A stretch of DNA of 64,000 nt, from contig CP136062.1 in the NCBI GenBank assembly GCA_032622095.1, positions 133,879,282 through 133,943,281 on the forward strand, given 5' to 3'. A program made the position numbers and the translations under genes. This DNA comes from Siphonodentalium dalli (Eukaryota > Mollusca > Scaphopoda > Gadilida > Siphonodentaliidae). The notes beneath the pieces were generated by a model that saw nothing but the letters and a program-made list of their open reading frames with translations, made no database searches and was not told the DNA's origin. This document shows positions 32,101-47,100 of the stretch, in pieces; positions within the stretch are counted from its first letter, which is position 1, and each line of letters begins with the position of its first letter.

Positions 32101-35100
32101 TATATAAGTACCATACCTTTGCACGTGGTACGTAATCGTTACATATTCAGGTCTTGAGGAATTCGTGAGTTGGAAGGACTTGATCACGTGCTGATGACAC
32201 CGACGCCAGTAGGCGGAGGTGTTATGTGTGCGCGAAGTTTTTCTCAACTCATGAATATCTCTGAGAACAGCAGGTTATTATCAATACCCAGGATCGTCTC
32301 AATCAAACAATTGGTCACGGATTCTCAAAACTCGCTAAGCCTACGTACTGCTCACTCTCGTCGGTGTCAATTTCTAGCAAAACTGTCAATCAGTTCATTA
32401 ATAAAATTGCACAGATCCCACAATATGTCAGGGACTTTGACAGAAGCCTTCCTTTTTGAGGGGTTAAATTGCAACCACCCGTGAACCAATCTGTTTTCCC
32501 AACTTGACCAAGTTTCATCTGGTCTCCCATTCGATGCTGAGTTTGAAATCCAACACACTACCATTTAATAGCTATAATATAGTCTTTGTAGAAAATAATA
32601 TAATGTACTCTAAATATTACATATCTGTTGGGAACCGAAACTATCCAGATGATCTCAGAAAGATTTTGCCTGAAATTCAACTTATGATATTGAAAATTCC
32701 AAATCTTGAAATTAGCTCACCGCATAATAATGACAAAACGATACTCATTAGAAATTTGGAAATGTAAACTATCGATGTTCAACTTATAAAGTTATTGAAA
32801 ATTTAAAATGTTGAAATTATCTGGGGGGGGGGGGGGGGGGGGGGAGGAGTAATACCTCGACCTCTATCGCCACATCCATGTTGCGATCACCCTAATTATT
32901 TGTTCTAATCCACAACCTCCTAGAGTGGGCAATCTTACTGTCAGGTCAGGGACAATACGGGTAAGGTTGTCCCGCCCCATTAACTTTGACCAAAATGTTC
33001 AACAGTTAGGCATTTCATGACTGACACGACATTAATTTAAGTTATTGAAAATTCCAAAATGTTGAAAAGTTTGACAAAAATTGGGGAGTGGTGATAACAC
33101 CTCAATGTTCAAACCCCTGTCGCCACATCCATTTTTGCACACATTACCATATTTATTCCAACCCACATTGTCACAGATATTAAATTCTTACTGTCAGGGG
33201 CGTGCGGACAACGGGGGTGGGGGCTTGACAACAGCATGTTGATAGCAGACCGCCTTTCTGTCAAACTGCTCTAAATGTAGGCCTACTGGTTAGAACAACA
33301 AACTATTTCAGTTGGTAGCTTGGTGAGCCACAAGCCAAGTAATTAATTGATATGAATACCTCAGACAAAATATGGGATGGGTAATATTTGTTTATTGGTA
33401 AAAAATGCCCCATATGTATCGCCAAAATTATTAAAAATTTCCAAAAGTTGTGCATGTCGCCACCCCCTGCATGCCGTCACGTCCCACATATCCCCAAAAA
33501 GTTAAATTACCCGCCCAATAATATCTAATCATGTCTATTATTGGGGGGGGTGTTCACATTTATGTTTTAGGGACACGCGGCATTTAATACAGTGACAACG
33601 TCCATTATGTAGTCATTGGTCGTTTGTGGGGGATGCATCAATACACAAATTGACCCCAACCAAATACATAAATCCTAATATTACTCAACGTTACGACTAT
33701 AGGTCCACACTACAGCTGAAATAATTATTGTGACACAGTGTGACAACGTAATAACTTCCTTCCAACAGCTCCAGTCATGTGAACATTGACACAACGTATC
33801 AATATGACGTGTTCTTTGACGTAAACAATGTAAAATGATACGCACGTAATGTAAAGTTTGTAAAATGAAATTATTTTTTTGCAACTATGGGTGTATGCCA
33901 ATTTCTGGGCAGCGGATCGCGTTTCAAACCCCTGTGACGTGAGTCATTGTAGAAAAAAGTTGAAAATTTCATGTCTGACACATCATTACTTGGTAACTTT
34001 AAGTACGTGTTTTCATTGTCTGATTTTCCAACAATCAGTAGGAATATTTTTGTTTACGCCTCCGGTATCATATTTTAAAAACTTTTAGAATTTAGGGGGG
34101 GGGGGGTGCAAATTGAAACTCGCGAAGGAGTTTGGTGTCTGGTTCAAGAGGAAATTCAACGTTGACACACCATAACAAAGACCATGTAGCCACGTCACTG
34201 ATTCGGAGACCAAAAATAGGTACACGTACATATTTCAGAAACTAAATACTTCCCCGGGAATCATACTCGAAAGAGCAGATACACCCTTTCACACCTCAAT
34301 ATAAGCCCCCCCTCCGATTAAGTATGTACTGCATGCATGGTAATCACACAAGAATGGCCTGGTTGACAGAATATTGATACATTGGCGCCATATGCTCTGG
34401 TAAGTACTTTCCATTGTCATTTGCCAGCTGTTTTAAATGTTATGCAGAGAAGTGAAACGAACGCTCTTTATTTATAACATATATCAGGAATATATAGACT
34501 AACACGGAACGCTCCGTGTAAATAGCTGATTTTTGGTTGGGACACAAACATCGAGTTCAAACTTGTATTTGTTATGACTTCAATGCATCTTTTTGTGACA
34601 TGTATTTATCGACCTATTTCGACACGGGAAACAATTCACAAGAGAATATTATTAGGTGTATTTTGGAGCGCAAACGGACAAGTGGATTTAAGGTACCGGT
34701 TGGAAAATACCGAATTAAGGGGAGGTTGTTCGAACTCCATGCATAAATCAATCTCCTACATAACAGGGCGTCAGACACCGTAGCGAGGGGACTGAACTCT
34801 GGTTTGCAGCTTGAGCATTTTATACAACGAAATGGGGGTGGTGCAATCGTAAATTCCTATTCTGGTAGTACATCCCCCCCCAACAGCTATAAGCATAATA
34901 GCCATTATAGGGTATACAACTGAAAGTGGAACGGTATCCACTGTCGTAGACTGAACTTAATTATCCATGGAAATCCATGACAGGGACGTGGCTAGATGGG
35001 TTTCAGCGTTGGGGAGGGGTGCATCCACCTTGGAATTTTCAACTGCACCCCCCTTTGGGGTTTGATTTCCCCAAAAGTTACTGGCCCCTCACAGCCTGGA

Positions 35101-38100
35101 TGTTAGCATTATTCTAAATGGATCAGTAGTATTGTTGCCACAACCAGAAGAGGAACGGAATACACTGAGAACATTTTGAGATCCGAACCTGAAAATAGCA
35201 AACTCCTAACATCTAGACTGGCCTCAAGAATTCCAATTGTTGGAAATTTCCAACCTGAGACCCCCCCCCCCCCCCCCCCACCCTAAGGTCGTAAAATTTC
35301 CAACTGATGCCATTTCAGTCAATTTTTTTACCAAAAGTAGCAGTAGGACAATGTGCAAATGATGTTCCATAAACAATTAATAATTGTTGGAAAATCAAAC
35401 TACGAGAACAATCTCAACCTATAATATTGTTGGTGTGACCGTGCGAAAGTTCCAATTAATGTTGTGTCATGTATGAAATATCCAACTGTTGACAATTTTG
35501 ACCAAAGTTGTGGTGGGGTGGGGGATGCGAGACACGTGCAACACCCCTGCCGCCATGTCCCTAAATCCATGTATTATCACACATGGATCGTGAAAGTTAG
35601 ATAGTAATTAGAATGACATTTTCTTCCTCATACAGTCGGATGCCATCACACGAAACTGACATAAATTTATTTGTTTTCGTTTCTGACAATTGAAGGGTTA
35701 AACTTCAAATTCAACCTTTAAGTTGGTTGTGGAGGAAATGAATCCGACGACGCACGCTTATCGTTGAAATTCCAAGTTATTCGGCATGATATTCTCAACT
35801 AAAGTACTTACCGGTACTTCTTCAGGTCCCTATAGCTGGTGATGGTGTTCCGTGGTGCATTATCCAAATAATAATCCATTAAACCGAGAAGCTCACTCAG
35901 AACACAAATGCAAGTTCAGTCAATAAACCAAAGCGTTATTTGAAAAAGAAACACGCAACCAGTTAAGAATGACGTTAAAATGACGCTACGACGTAATCGA
36001 CCGATTTCTCCACACTATGACCAACGTTGGGCCATCGTTGGTCCAACGTCGACATCTAACGCACCTACTAACCTCACATATCGCCTAGTGCGTTACGTTT
36101 TCAACGTCGGGCCAACGTTAAACCAGCGGTAAAACCAACGTTGCCCCAACGTTGGTTGTCCAACGTCGGGCCAACGTAGCCATGTTTGAAACGTGCAAAA
36201 TCTGACGCATGTCGACGTTGCGCCATCGTTGTACCAACCACAAAATCCGACGTTGCGCCAACGTAATTATTCCAACAAGTCGACGTTGGGCCATCGTCGT
36301 ACCAACCACAAAAGCCGACGTTGGGCCAACGTAATTATTCCAATGCAAGTCGACGTTGGGCCATCGTCGTACCAACCACAAAAGCTGACGTTGGGCCAAC
36401 GTAATTATTCCAACGCAAGTCGATGTCGGGCCATCGTCGTACCAACCACAAAAGCCGACGTTGGGCCAACGTAATTATTCCAACGTTGGCCCAACGTACG
36501 TGTGCTATCTGGGAATGTTTTATTATCGGCCATTAATCATGGATGGAACATGAGAAGATGCGCATATCCAGGGTTCGCGCTGCCGTTTGCCAAATTTGCC
36601 TATGGCAAAAACTAAATTTCATTTGACAAAAAATATTTTCATTTGGGAAACATTTTGACAAGTAGGTTTTTAATTATGGGATGTGAACTATCTAGTCATA
36701 AAACATCATCAAACGTGGGTTATTCATTATGTTTGCCGAATTACAGACAATATAATGGGAAACCAAAACAAGACATATATCAATTTACATGTAGCGCAGT
36801 CAGCAGTGTTATGTCGACAGTTATATGTAATCTTTAATTAGTTTTCACAAAAAGTTAATCCCATCTTTCTGTCATAATCAAACTTTCATCAAATAGCCAA
36901 ACGAAATAATATGTATGCTTGATGACTGTGTAGCAACATTAAACGTAGTTTCCAGGCAGGACCTGGCAGGTGTCACTCAGATATGTATTGCTACATTGAT
37001 ATTTATTAATAATACTAACATGCTTTTCTAGTAGCTCATTTTACCTGTGCCTGTGGTTAGATTTTACAGTATATAATAAAAAAAAACATGATAGTCTCCC
37101 AATTATACGCGCAGTTAAATTTGGCAAATATTTGTTTTATTTGGCAAAATATTTGGAAAGAGAACATTTTCATCCAGCGCCAACCCTGCGTATATCCCAT
37201 GCCATTCCTCTGGTCAGGTGACCCATCTGTGCCAATTTTCCTACATAATATATGCTCTTTATTATCCATATTTGCCCCACTAAGTCGTCTGAGGTCAATG
37301 ACATCTATCTCATGACACTCTATGGGTCAATTTATCCCTGTGTTTCAATTTTCACCGACCAGATTGCAACCATTTTGGGTATATAATTAATTATTAGATT
37401 AAATAATTATTAGTGCCCTTTTAAGAGATCTGATGTCAACGGGACCTATCTGGTAAGATAATTCCCCGAGTCAAATTACACTTATGTAAAAAATTTCAGC
37501 TCCGATGGAACAGCCGTTTCTGTATAAACAATCAGTAGATAAAAGCCAATTGCGACAGCCTTTCAAGTTTGACACTGCATGTCGCTAGTAGTGAGTCCTC
37601 GTATGATGTCACATGAAGGAATATTAAGGATTCAGACTGCATAATCCAAAATGGAATATTCAATCGCATGAATTGGCATAACTTCAGTTACAGTTGGCCT
37701 ATCACAAAAATCTTTTCGGCAACGTGCTCAGTAGATTAGCAGGCATCGACAATGATTGAGAATATCTACACCAGTGTAATCCTATAACACACATATAACA
37801 CAAATCTATGGGAGGCCTATAGTTTATTCACATTTATTTCTTAAGTTATTTGTGCTGAAGAGAAAATGACCTGCGCTTTACGCTTCAGCGCAAATCATTT
37901 GTGCTCTGTGTAAATTATTTGCACTGAAGCGCTAGCTATTATAATTTTAAATACACACACGTGTATATGATTATCAATTTGCACTGAAGTGCAAATACTT
38001 AACCCCAATTAATTGACTTCCCTCAGACTAGACACCATGATCACCATCAGTAGGCCTATGTTTGAGTGACAATCTTCATTGCCTATAGCTCAGTCAATTT

Positions 38101-41100
38101 GAGTTTAGGAGGAATGTTTGCATATTAATTTGTATTTTTCACTTCACCCAGCACAAATGAATTCGCTTCAGCATAAATGAGTTGTGCTTCAGCATAAATT
38201 ATTTGCACTACGGCCGACTAGAGCATAAATATTTGCACTTCAGTGCAAATAATCCCTATTATTTGAGCTTCGGCACAAATATTTTGGCTTCAGCGTAAAT
38301 ATTTGCGCTTCAGCTCGAATATACATGTAAGGAATAAATGTGAAAGAAGCCTCTCATAGGAATTAACCAGTAAAACTCATACTGAAAACTAAATCTACAA
38401 GAGACTTACAATATGATAAGAGAAGCCATTGTGTACAACATGAAGCATCTAGCTGGATGTTGACGGAAATAAAAAATCTATATTTTATAAAGAACTGACG
38501 AGAGATATGAAATGGAAAAACTGTTTGAACTGATTAAACACACTGATTAACACAATTAAAGACAAAACAGTTGACATATAACACCCCAAAAACATTGTTG
38601 AAATCTAGGTCACAAACAACTCTTTGTGACGTGTATAAATGTAAAACTCTGATAAGTTGAATTACATGGACTGAAATTCGGATTGTTTATGAAAAAAAAT
38701 GTAATGTGCTATATCTTCATGCAGTCTTTAAATTATGATATACCGGTAATAGCATAGCTGCAGGCTACCCTACTAGGCCTGTCGAGTAACTAAAATAAAT
38801 AGTCATTATGTACATAATGCAAAAATGCTTCATTCAAAATAGAGACAACATCATCATTTAGTTACCTATGATACCAAACCCCTCCCATTCTCAGTAAAAC
38901 CTCTGTCCAGGAAGGCCTAGTTAAAAGGATCTGATGAGTCAAATTTCTTATGGCACAATAATCTGTGAGGCAATTATTCCATATATTGTTTTATAATAAT
39001 AGTTTTTAGTACATCATTCCAGTGTATGGGAGATAATTGTTCTCATGCAAGCACAATATTCAATTCAATTGAACTTCCAAGCAATTCAATCACACTTTGG
39101 TCAGAACATTTCATATTCTAAGGGAAATCAATTGCTGCCAAATAAAAGCATAACCATTTTTGTTACCTCACAGACCTGTCAGATGACCACTAACACATTA
39201 ATAGCCCAATTGATTTGCAGACTCTATGCAGTGCAAATGGAGGACTCTTAAGTAGAATATATAAGTCTCTCGACCAGCCCCAGTACATCCTTACTTTTTG
39301 CAAGGAAATTATCATGGGGGAAGGAATATTTCAACAGTTTTGCCATTATCTGTTAAAGGGGTCATCTAGCGATGTCTTGTTAATGGTAGCAATGTGTTTA
39401 AAGCAAAAAATAGTGTGCTGTGTGACCAACTCAGTGGTCTGGGTAACACTTTCCCTATGTGCACATTCTGGTTGTTTTGACCCATTCGACACTGTATTTT
39501 CAATCTCAAATTTAGTTACAGAATCAACAACCTGTCCATTCTTTTTTGCAGGATGCATATATTATATACTTGAAGTCAATCAAGACAGCTGTTTATCGTC
39601 TGCTGCAGATTGCTGAGAAGAATGGTAACTAAATAATCATCAGCTGATACAATTTGAGTCTGTCAACTTCCGCGTAAAACTAAAATATTTGGTAGTATAA
39701 CTGCAAAAGAAACAATATTTTAAATTGAATGCTGACATTGTCATACTGATACTTTCTCACATATGTCGCCTTACGGTTTGCGAGTGGAACGACCTATATG
39801 TTGTTTCAGTAAGTGTCATTCTTATGTAGACATAACTTCAATTGATCATCTGATTTATAAATGATTTGTATAGAGATATTTTTATTAATATAATGTCCCA
39901 CTGTATAAGTGCAATAGATTATGATAGCACACGTAAACAGAACATACACATAACTCAAAACGAATTATTGGACCTTTTGACCCAAATTTGTTTATAATTA
40001 TTGCTATGACATTGACGTTAAACTCACACATGACGTCATGTATATGTCGTTATAGATTCTCTTCAAAGGGTTAATAGACGACACAAGTTTTGTTGCTCTT
40101 TTGTGTTTGAATGTGTTCTAGGTCAATGCCGAGGTAATTAGAATGATGATAGCCATCATATTCCATAGCAACAAGTTTTCCTCACTAAGCTTCAAACTCC
40201 ATTTAGTCTTCCAAAATGAATATTGGAAGACTAAGCTAATAGTCTTCCAAAGTTAAGCTTCATCTCACTTAGTCTTCTAAGGTTAATCTTCCATTTGAAC
40301 TTTTAGTCTTCCAAAATTAATCTTCATCTCAGGAAGTCTTCCAACATTTAGCTTCATCTCACCCTAGACGTCCATTTCATCTCATTAAGCCTTCCAAATT
40401 AAGCTTCGACTTAAGTCTTCCAAAATTAGTCTTCCATTTCCACTTAGTCATCCAAAATTAATCTTCCACTTTCATTTTGCAGTTTTGGACCATGAAATAA
40501 TTTATTTAACAATAGAGAATGAGTGCGTGCAGATAAACAGACACGAGATTCCCAGAAACAATGACATAATTATGACAGCTTAGAAAATATCAATTTTGAG
40601 ATGAAAATCCAGCAAATTTTGTTCAATCTGATATTTACTTTTCAGATGAACCGCAAATTTCTGTCACAAAAGAAGTACAGAAATATGTTAAAATTGCCTC
40701 ACAGTGCGTTGAAAGGGTGTCATCCATCATCAATGATTCAAGTAAGTTCATTTTGCCATCAAGTACAATAACATACCATGATGACATATTTATGATATGT
40801 GTTTTATTTAGAGTTTATGAGAACTCCTCATGTCAGCAATTTGAAACCAAGCCAATGAAAAATTCAGAATTAATTCCATACACTACTCTCTTGCAGTATA
40901 AGAGTACATGGCAGTAATTTCCAACATGGAAGCAAGTCTATCTGAGTTGCTATAAGGTCAATGATATATATTTCTCCAATTACTAGTAGTATGCACTGTG
41001 TTTTGTCACATGAGTTATCAAACAGACTTCCAGTAACATATTTGTACTATCTTCTCCTGATCTGAGTAAAGGCTCCAGAAATTCTGATAGACCAGCAGTA

Positions 41101-44100
41101 TAGACTGCCTGATAATCCCACTTTATAGCTCAACTTAACTTTATAAGGTTTGAGCTATTGCTATGGGTTGGCGTCTGTCGTTCGTCCATGAGTGCATGTG
41201 TGCGTCCGTCAACAATTTCCTTTGACTCACCCTACAGGCCGCATCCCTCATCCGATCATCACCAAACTTCATATGGATCTTCGGGGTGACCTCTAAATGG
41301 GAGCCATCAATTTTTTCCTAAATTTGTTAAAAAACATGGCCACCGGCAGCCATTTTGGATTTCAAGTTTGAATCCATCAGCATAAGCTGCAGCCTGCATT
41401 TATTGGAGAAATGTTTTGAAAATTTACAGGCCTGTTTAGGATCACCTCTAGATGGGAGCTATCAAATTTTAGGGATTTTCTATGAAAACATGGTGGCCAG
41501 CAGCCATCTTGAATTTTACTCTCTGCATGAGTAAATCCTTTGGCTCACCCTACAGACAACATCCCTCATCTGATCACCATCAAACTTTATATGGGTCTTT
41601 GGGGTGACCTCTAGATGGGAGCCATTGACTATTTCTAATTTGATAAAAAAACATGGCTGCCAGCAGACATCTTGAATTATACTCTTTGTATGACTAAATC
41701 CTTTGGCACACCCTACAGGCCACATCCCTCATCTGATCATCACCAAACTTCAATGGATCATCGGGGTGACCTCTAGATGGGAACCAACGATTATTTCTGA
41801 AATTTGTTAATAAACATGTCCGTCAGCAGCCATCTTGGATTTCAAATTTGAATAAATCGGCACACCCTGCAGCCATCATATATCGAAGAAATGTTTTATA
41901 ATTTTTCAAAAATTAATATAAAGCATACGGGTATGTTTATTTGGATCCCAAGAGAAACTTACTAATATGTTCAAAATAATCTTTCAGCTTATCGTGCATA
42001 TTGTAGCAGCTTTTGATACCACATGTACTCTGCATGTGGATATAATATATCTCGTTGCAGGTGGTACACAAAAAGAAAAATCTGTCCCAAGTAAGTGTCC
42101 TGTCCAATCAACAATATCAAGTATGGGACCAGCTCCGGCATCTGGACCTGTACCTAATCACTCCTGGTACATAGATAATAAAACAGCTGACAATGCAGTG
42201 ACAAACTCAAGAGAAGATGATCATATTTACTACAGCTTGCCTGTGATGCCTGTCAATGACCCTGCCTTAAAACCAACAACTGTCACCAATGACCAGGTAG
42301 ATACATAGATTTATGAAGGCACTGACTGTATGAGTGTTCAATGTGTGTGAACTTTTTCATTTCTCATATCAGATTTGTGTAGGCATGGACTCGTTGCTTC
42401 AAATGTGCTTGTTTCAGTGAGCGTGAAAAAATTCTCATTTCTTATCGAAACAGCCATATATCGATCGGAATGGCGCATTGAGATGTCCATCAACTCAGAT
42501 CAAGCTTAAAAATTGGTCCTGGGTGAAAGAAAATCGGTCCCGATTTTCACACATGTTGGGATTCGAACCCGTGCCAACCTCGTATTGCCCAGACTGATGA
42601 TCGTATCCACGATCTAACCACCTAGGCTACGGGGACATCCTTAAAAAGAAGTCATTTCACTGAGTTGAGAAGCAATCCCATTCACTGGATATTAGTAATT
42701 AGGCATATCAAATTTATTTAGTTTGTATATTAAATAAGTTCCCGCAAAATGTATACACTCATGACCTATTATTTGTATATAATTACACACCCTCTACATT
42801 CACATAATTAGCGCCCGTAAGAATCAGTACAAATCGCCATATGGTTTACATTAACTTTTCCAAGGTTCCTAATTATATAAAACAATAACTGAACTGTACA
42901 CTTCATAAAAAGCAATGAACCATCTACGTCACTTCAAGCTCACCGCACGTTGTTAAATTAGGTGTATTTTCAACAAGTTATCAGGTTTTCCAATCGGCTG
43001 TTTTGACACCGTAAAAAAATACAGGAAGTATATATTTAAAAACGAGGCCATTGAAATCCTAATTTTATTTTGGGCTCATTTGCATTGCGATATGAGTTAA
43101 CTATTTTAATACTCGCAAAAATCATAGATATTTAAAAAAATTCCCGTTTTATTTGCAATGATGCTAGTGAATGAACTTGTATATGATTATAAGGAATGAC
43201 TAGAAGATCCATTAGGGTCATTGGTTATTTACCAGCAGAGATATTAAACAAAGTGTATGAATCCCGAACTGCCAGTCAAAATCCACTGACCCCAATTGAT
43301 CTTCCAGTCTAAGATTAACTAAGGTTTACATAAACAACATATATGCTGAATGTCGAACCACCTTTCGAGCATTGAAACCAAATATAATTGAACCAATTTC
43401 ATTCACCAGGATCAGTGACCAATCAGAAATGTGGAAATGACCCCATCTCACACCCTAGAGTCAATTTATGGGAGGGCCATATGTTGAGCGATGTCAATCA
43501 AGTATTCACTTCGTGCTAAGTATGTTTATGTTATGAATTTTGATGCAGCTTGATTTTCATTTTACCGGGACAAATGGATGAAATTTTACCAATTATGTTT
43601 TATGTATTTTTCTAAATTACTTTGTTTTTAGTGGCTAATTTTTGACATGTAGTATTTATTTTATCTGTTTTATATTATTTTAGTAGCATATGGCATATTA
43701 TGAATGTCAAATGAGTTCAGTAATGCCCTAAATAATTGACTCTTTAACCACAGCAGAATTATGGGTAACTTTTCAGGATTTAGTCGGAAATATGGCTTGT
43801 TGCCATTCATCGGAAAGCTCTCAGTGAGAGCTTTCCGATGAATGGCAAGAAGCCATATTTCCGACTAAATCCTGAAAAGTTATCCATAATTCTGCTGTGG
43901 TTAAGGAGTCAATTAGTTAGAGCATTACTGTATATAATATCACTTTAATATCCAGGTATTATCGAGTACACCCAACAGTGCTATCAATCAACAAGATAGA
44001 CCAAAGCTCAGTCTACCAGCAATGCCTCCATCTGAGAACGATTATGATGAACCTTATGATTGGACAAATGCGCCAGGAGTGGTGCAGGCTGGTGGTAGTT

Positions 44101-47100
44101 TATTTTCTGCTCCGGTTCCACCCCTTCCTCCTCCACATGCTGCTCACCTGTACACAAGGTTAGGCTACATAAATAGAGTGTTCTGAATCTCTGACAGTTA
44201 TTTTGACCTATGCATTGCTTCCACATATAAACTATAATATTTCAGATCCATTGACCAACATTTCAAGACAAGAAACAACAATTTAATGTGGTGTCCCAAA
44301 TCTAGTTAGTCTGGCAAGAGATCTCAAGTATAAAGATCTATTTACAGATAAGTTTTACCTGGAATAATTTTTAAATTCAGGGAAGGATGGTTTTGTTTTT
44401 ATTTCATATTCCAGATAAATAGCAGCAGCAGCAAATAATTAGTCATGAAAATCTCATCGTATTAACCCTTTGAGTGCCAGGGGCCGATCTCATCGGCCCT
44501 AAACCTACAAAATAAGTCTGTTAAAGAATATATTAAGAATATATTATTAAAATTGTAAAAAAAAAATTGTTAGGCCAATGCATTCTCTTATATATGCGAG
44601 GCGACCTATGGTTGACTCGCATATATAAGAGAATGCATTGGCACAGGGTATATGGGTTGATACAAAAATCTACCTGGCACTCAAAGGGTTAAAACAATAG
44701 AAACAAACAAAACTCGGCAATTATAATTGTTGAATGAAATTTTCTCAAATGACACAATGTACAACATAGCAATATACATTTGAAAGTAATAATTTTAGAA
44801 TGTCTTAATGCTTATAACTTTGGTGAGATTAACTGTCATATTCCTCTTATTAGACCATTAGAGCAGTCACCAATGGAGTTGGCATACAAAAGAAACCAGC
44901 AACTACTCTCTGCTTACAAGGCTAGACTGGCCAGAATGACCAAGAATAAAAGTTCTTCAGCTACATTGGTAAGCACTTATATCTCAGATTTTACTCTCCT
45001 TCGAAAATAGTTGTATTCTGTTATCTTTTCTGTTAATCTGTCTATCTGTTTTGTTCACAAAATTGAGAAACTGATGGTTTCTTGGTTACTGCCAATAATG
45101 ACTTTCATTTTGTTGGCATCAATTTTCACGGTTTAGCATTCCGACTTTTTTGTTTGTTCATAAATGCATGGATGGCCACTACTATCTCAACAGGCTGTCT
45201 GAAACGGTGTACACGGACTCCATGTGAAGCTAAAAGCTCATATGATTGAGCTTTTGTTGCCTAGAGACTTTCAAAAAATTAACAGCAGCATGATATTACA
45301 TGAGCCAACATGAGCTAGGTGAAATTACTCTTTTTTATCAAAGCAATCAGTCAAGATGTGCTTTATTTGCCAAAACCAACATCTGCACAATATATACAAT
45401 CTACACCATATAGAATGTACCCCAAAACCGTCAATGACATATTGTCTCTTACAAGCTGGTTAAAACTGGTATAGTATTTCCAAGAAGGAGACTAACAATA
45501 GTTTGGAAAACCCAGAGAAAATGAATTGTTTACAGGCATTTTTCAAGAACCTCAAAATTGGAATTACTGTGTATCATGAAAAAAGTCAGTCTTTGTAAAC
45601 ATAAACTCATATTCATATTCATATGGATACTGAGTCAATCATCAAATTTTAATTTCCGTGAAGGCTTGCGGTATTCCCCCACATTACATGACACTATGCT
45701 ATGTTGATCGTTTTGATTGGGCCCCTTTATCTTGGTGCTACTAATAGTGAGTTCTGATTGGCGCTACTGACATTGAATCACACGGTTGGGAATGAAAACT
45801 CTATGAAAGGTCATAGTGTGGTCGTGGTATGCAAAAAAAGGGGTCAACCCAGAAGAAATTGGTATACAAGCGATCTCGGTGTCATTCAACGCGGGAGAAT
45901 CTCTGCTACAACATATCCAAAATCCGCTAATACAAATGTATACATTTTTGCGAAGGTAAAGTATTATGCCACATATCTATAGAAAAAATGGAACCCCTCG
46001 CCCCAGATGGCTGCCAAAATGGTGGCCTAAACTCGAACATTTGAAGTTTTTGCCGTGTGGTCGTCAGAGGGTTCGACCCGGAAGAAATTGGTATACAAGC
46101 GGTTTTGGTGTCATTCGACGCGGGAGAATCTCGTGTATAACATATCCAAAATCCGCTAAAATCTGCCTTGGGCAAAATTCAGGATCCAACATGGCGTCCA
46201 ACATGGCTGCCGTTAGTCAAAAGATACTCTGACTGAGATTAATTCGATAACAGTGAGAACAAATGTTGTCATATGTATACAAATGTATACATTTTTGCAA
46301 AGGTAAAATGTTGTGCCACCTGTTTATGGCAAAAATGGAACCCATCGCCCCAGATGGCTGCCAAAATGGCGGCCTAAACTAGAACATTTGAAGTTTTTGC
46401 CTAATATCTTAAAGATCAATTCCTGTTGTTTGATAATGGTTCAGACTGGCGACATTGATTAGTCATATTCATGTTAATTCATCATTGGAGCAATGAAAGA
46501 TACCATAAATGGGGTCCCAGTCTCATATACACCCTCAAAAATTTGATTTTACAGAACGCGGTATAAAATTCCACAAAAATCGCCATTGGGATTCCAGTCG
46601 TATATCAACAAGAAATGGACAGAACTGTACAATGTAAGTTGGGCATACCATTATCTATAATTACTCCAATTCAATGAAACCCAAATTGGCGCTTTGTCTT
46701 AAAATGGCTGCCAAAATGGCGGTCAAAATATAGAAAATGGCAGATATTTAGAATGGTCGTCAGAGGGTTAGACCCAGAAGAAATTGGTAAAGAAACGGTT
46801 TTGTTGTCATTCGACGCGGGAGAATCTCGTGTATAACATATCCAAAATCCGCTAAAATCCGCTTTGGGGAAAATACAGAATTCAAGATGGCGTCCAACAT
46901 GGTCGCCAATAATAATGAAAATGGCAAATATGTAGTTATTCACGAAAACCCATTCGACAAAACGCCAATTCGGCACCAATACACATCATTGATTGAAATC
47001 AATGTTTTTTGTGGGTATGAGTAGCCAATCACGATTCAAAATGCTAAGATGGCTACCAAAATGGCCACCGAAAATTGTCGAAATTTAAGTTCTGCTCAGA

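Noticed and set aside
39215-39616. 133-aa plus-strand frame ending at VPS9D1 exon 2
   Set aside because: Only 39552-39624 is exon, in this same frame. The part before the acceptor is intron that happens to be open.
42551-42640. Possible tRNA gene (minus strand)
   Set aside because: Boxes A and B are good, but the acceptor stem does not pair and the sequence continues into a SINE-like body.
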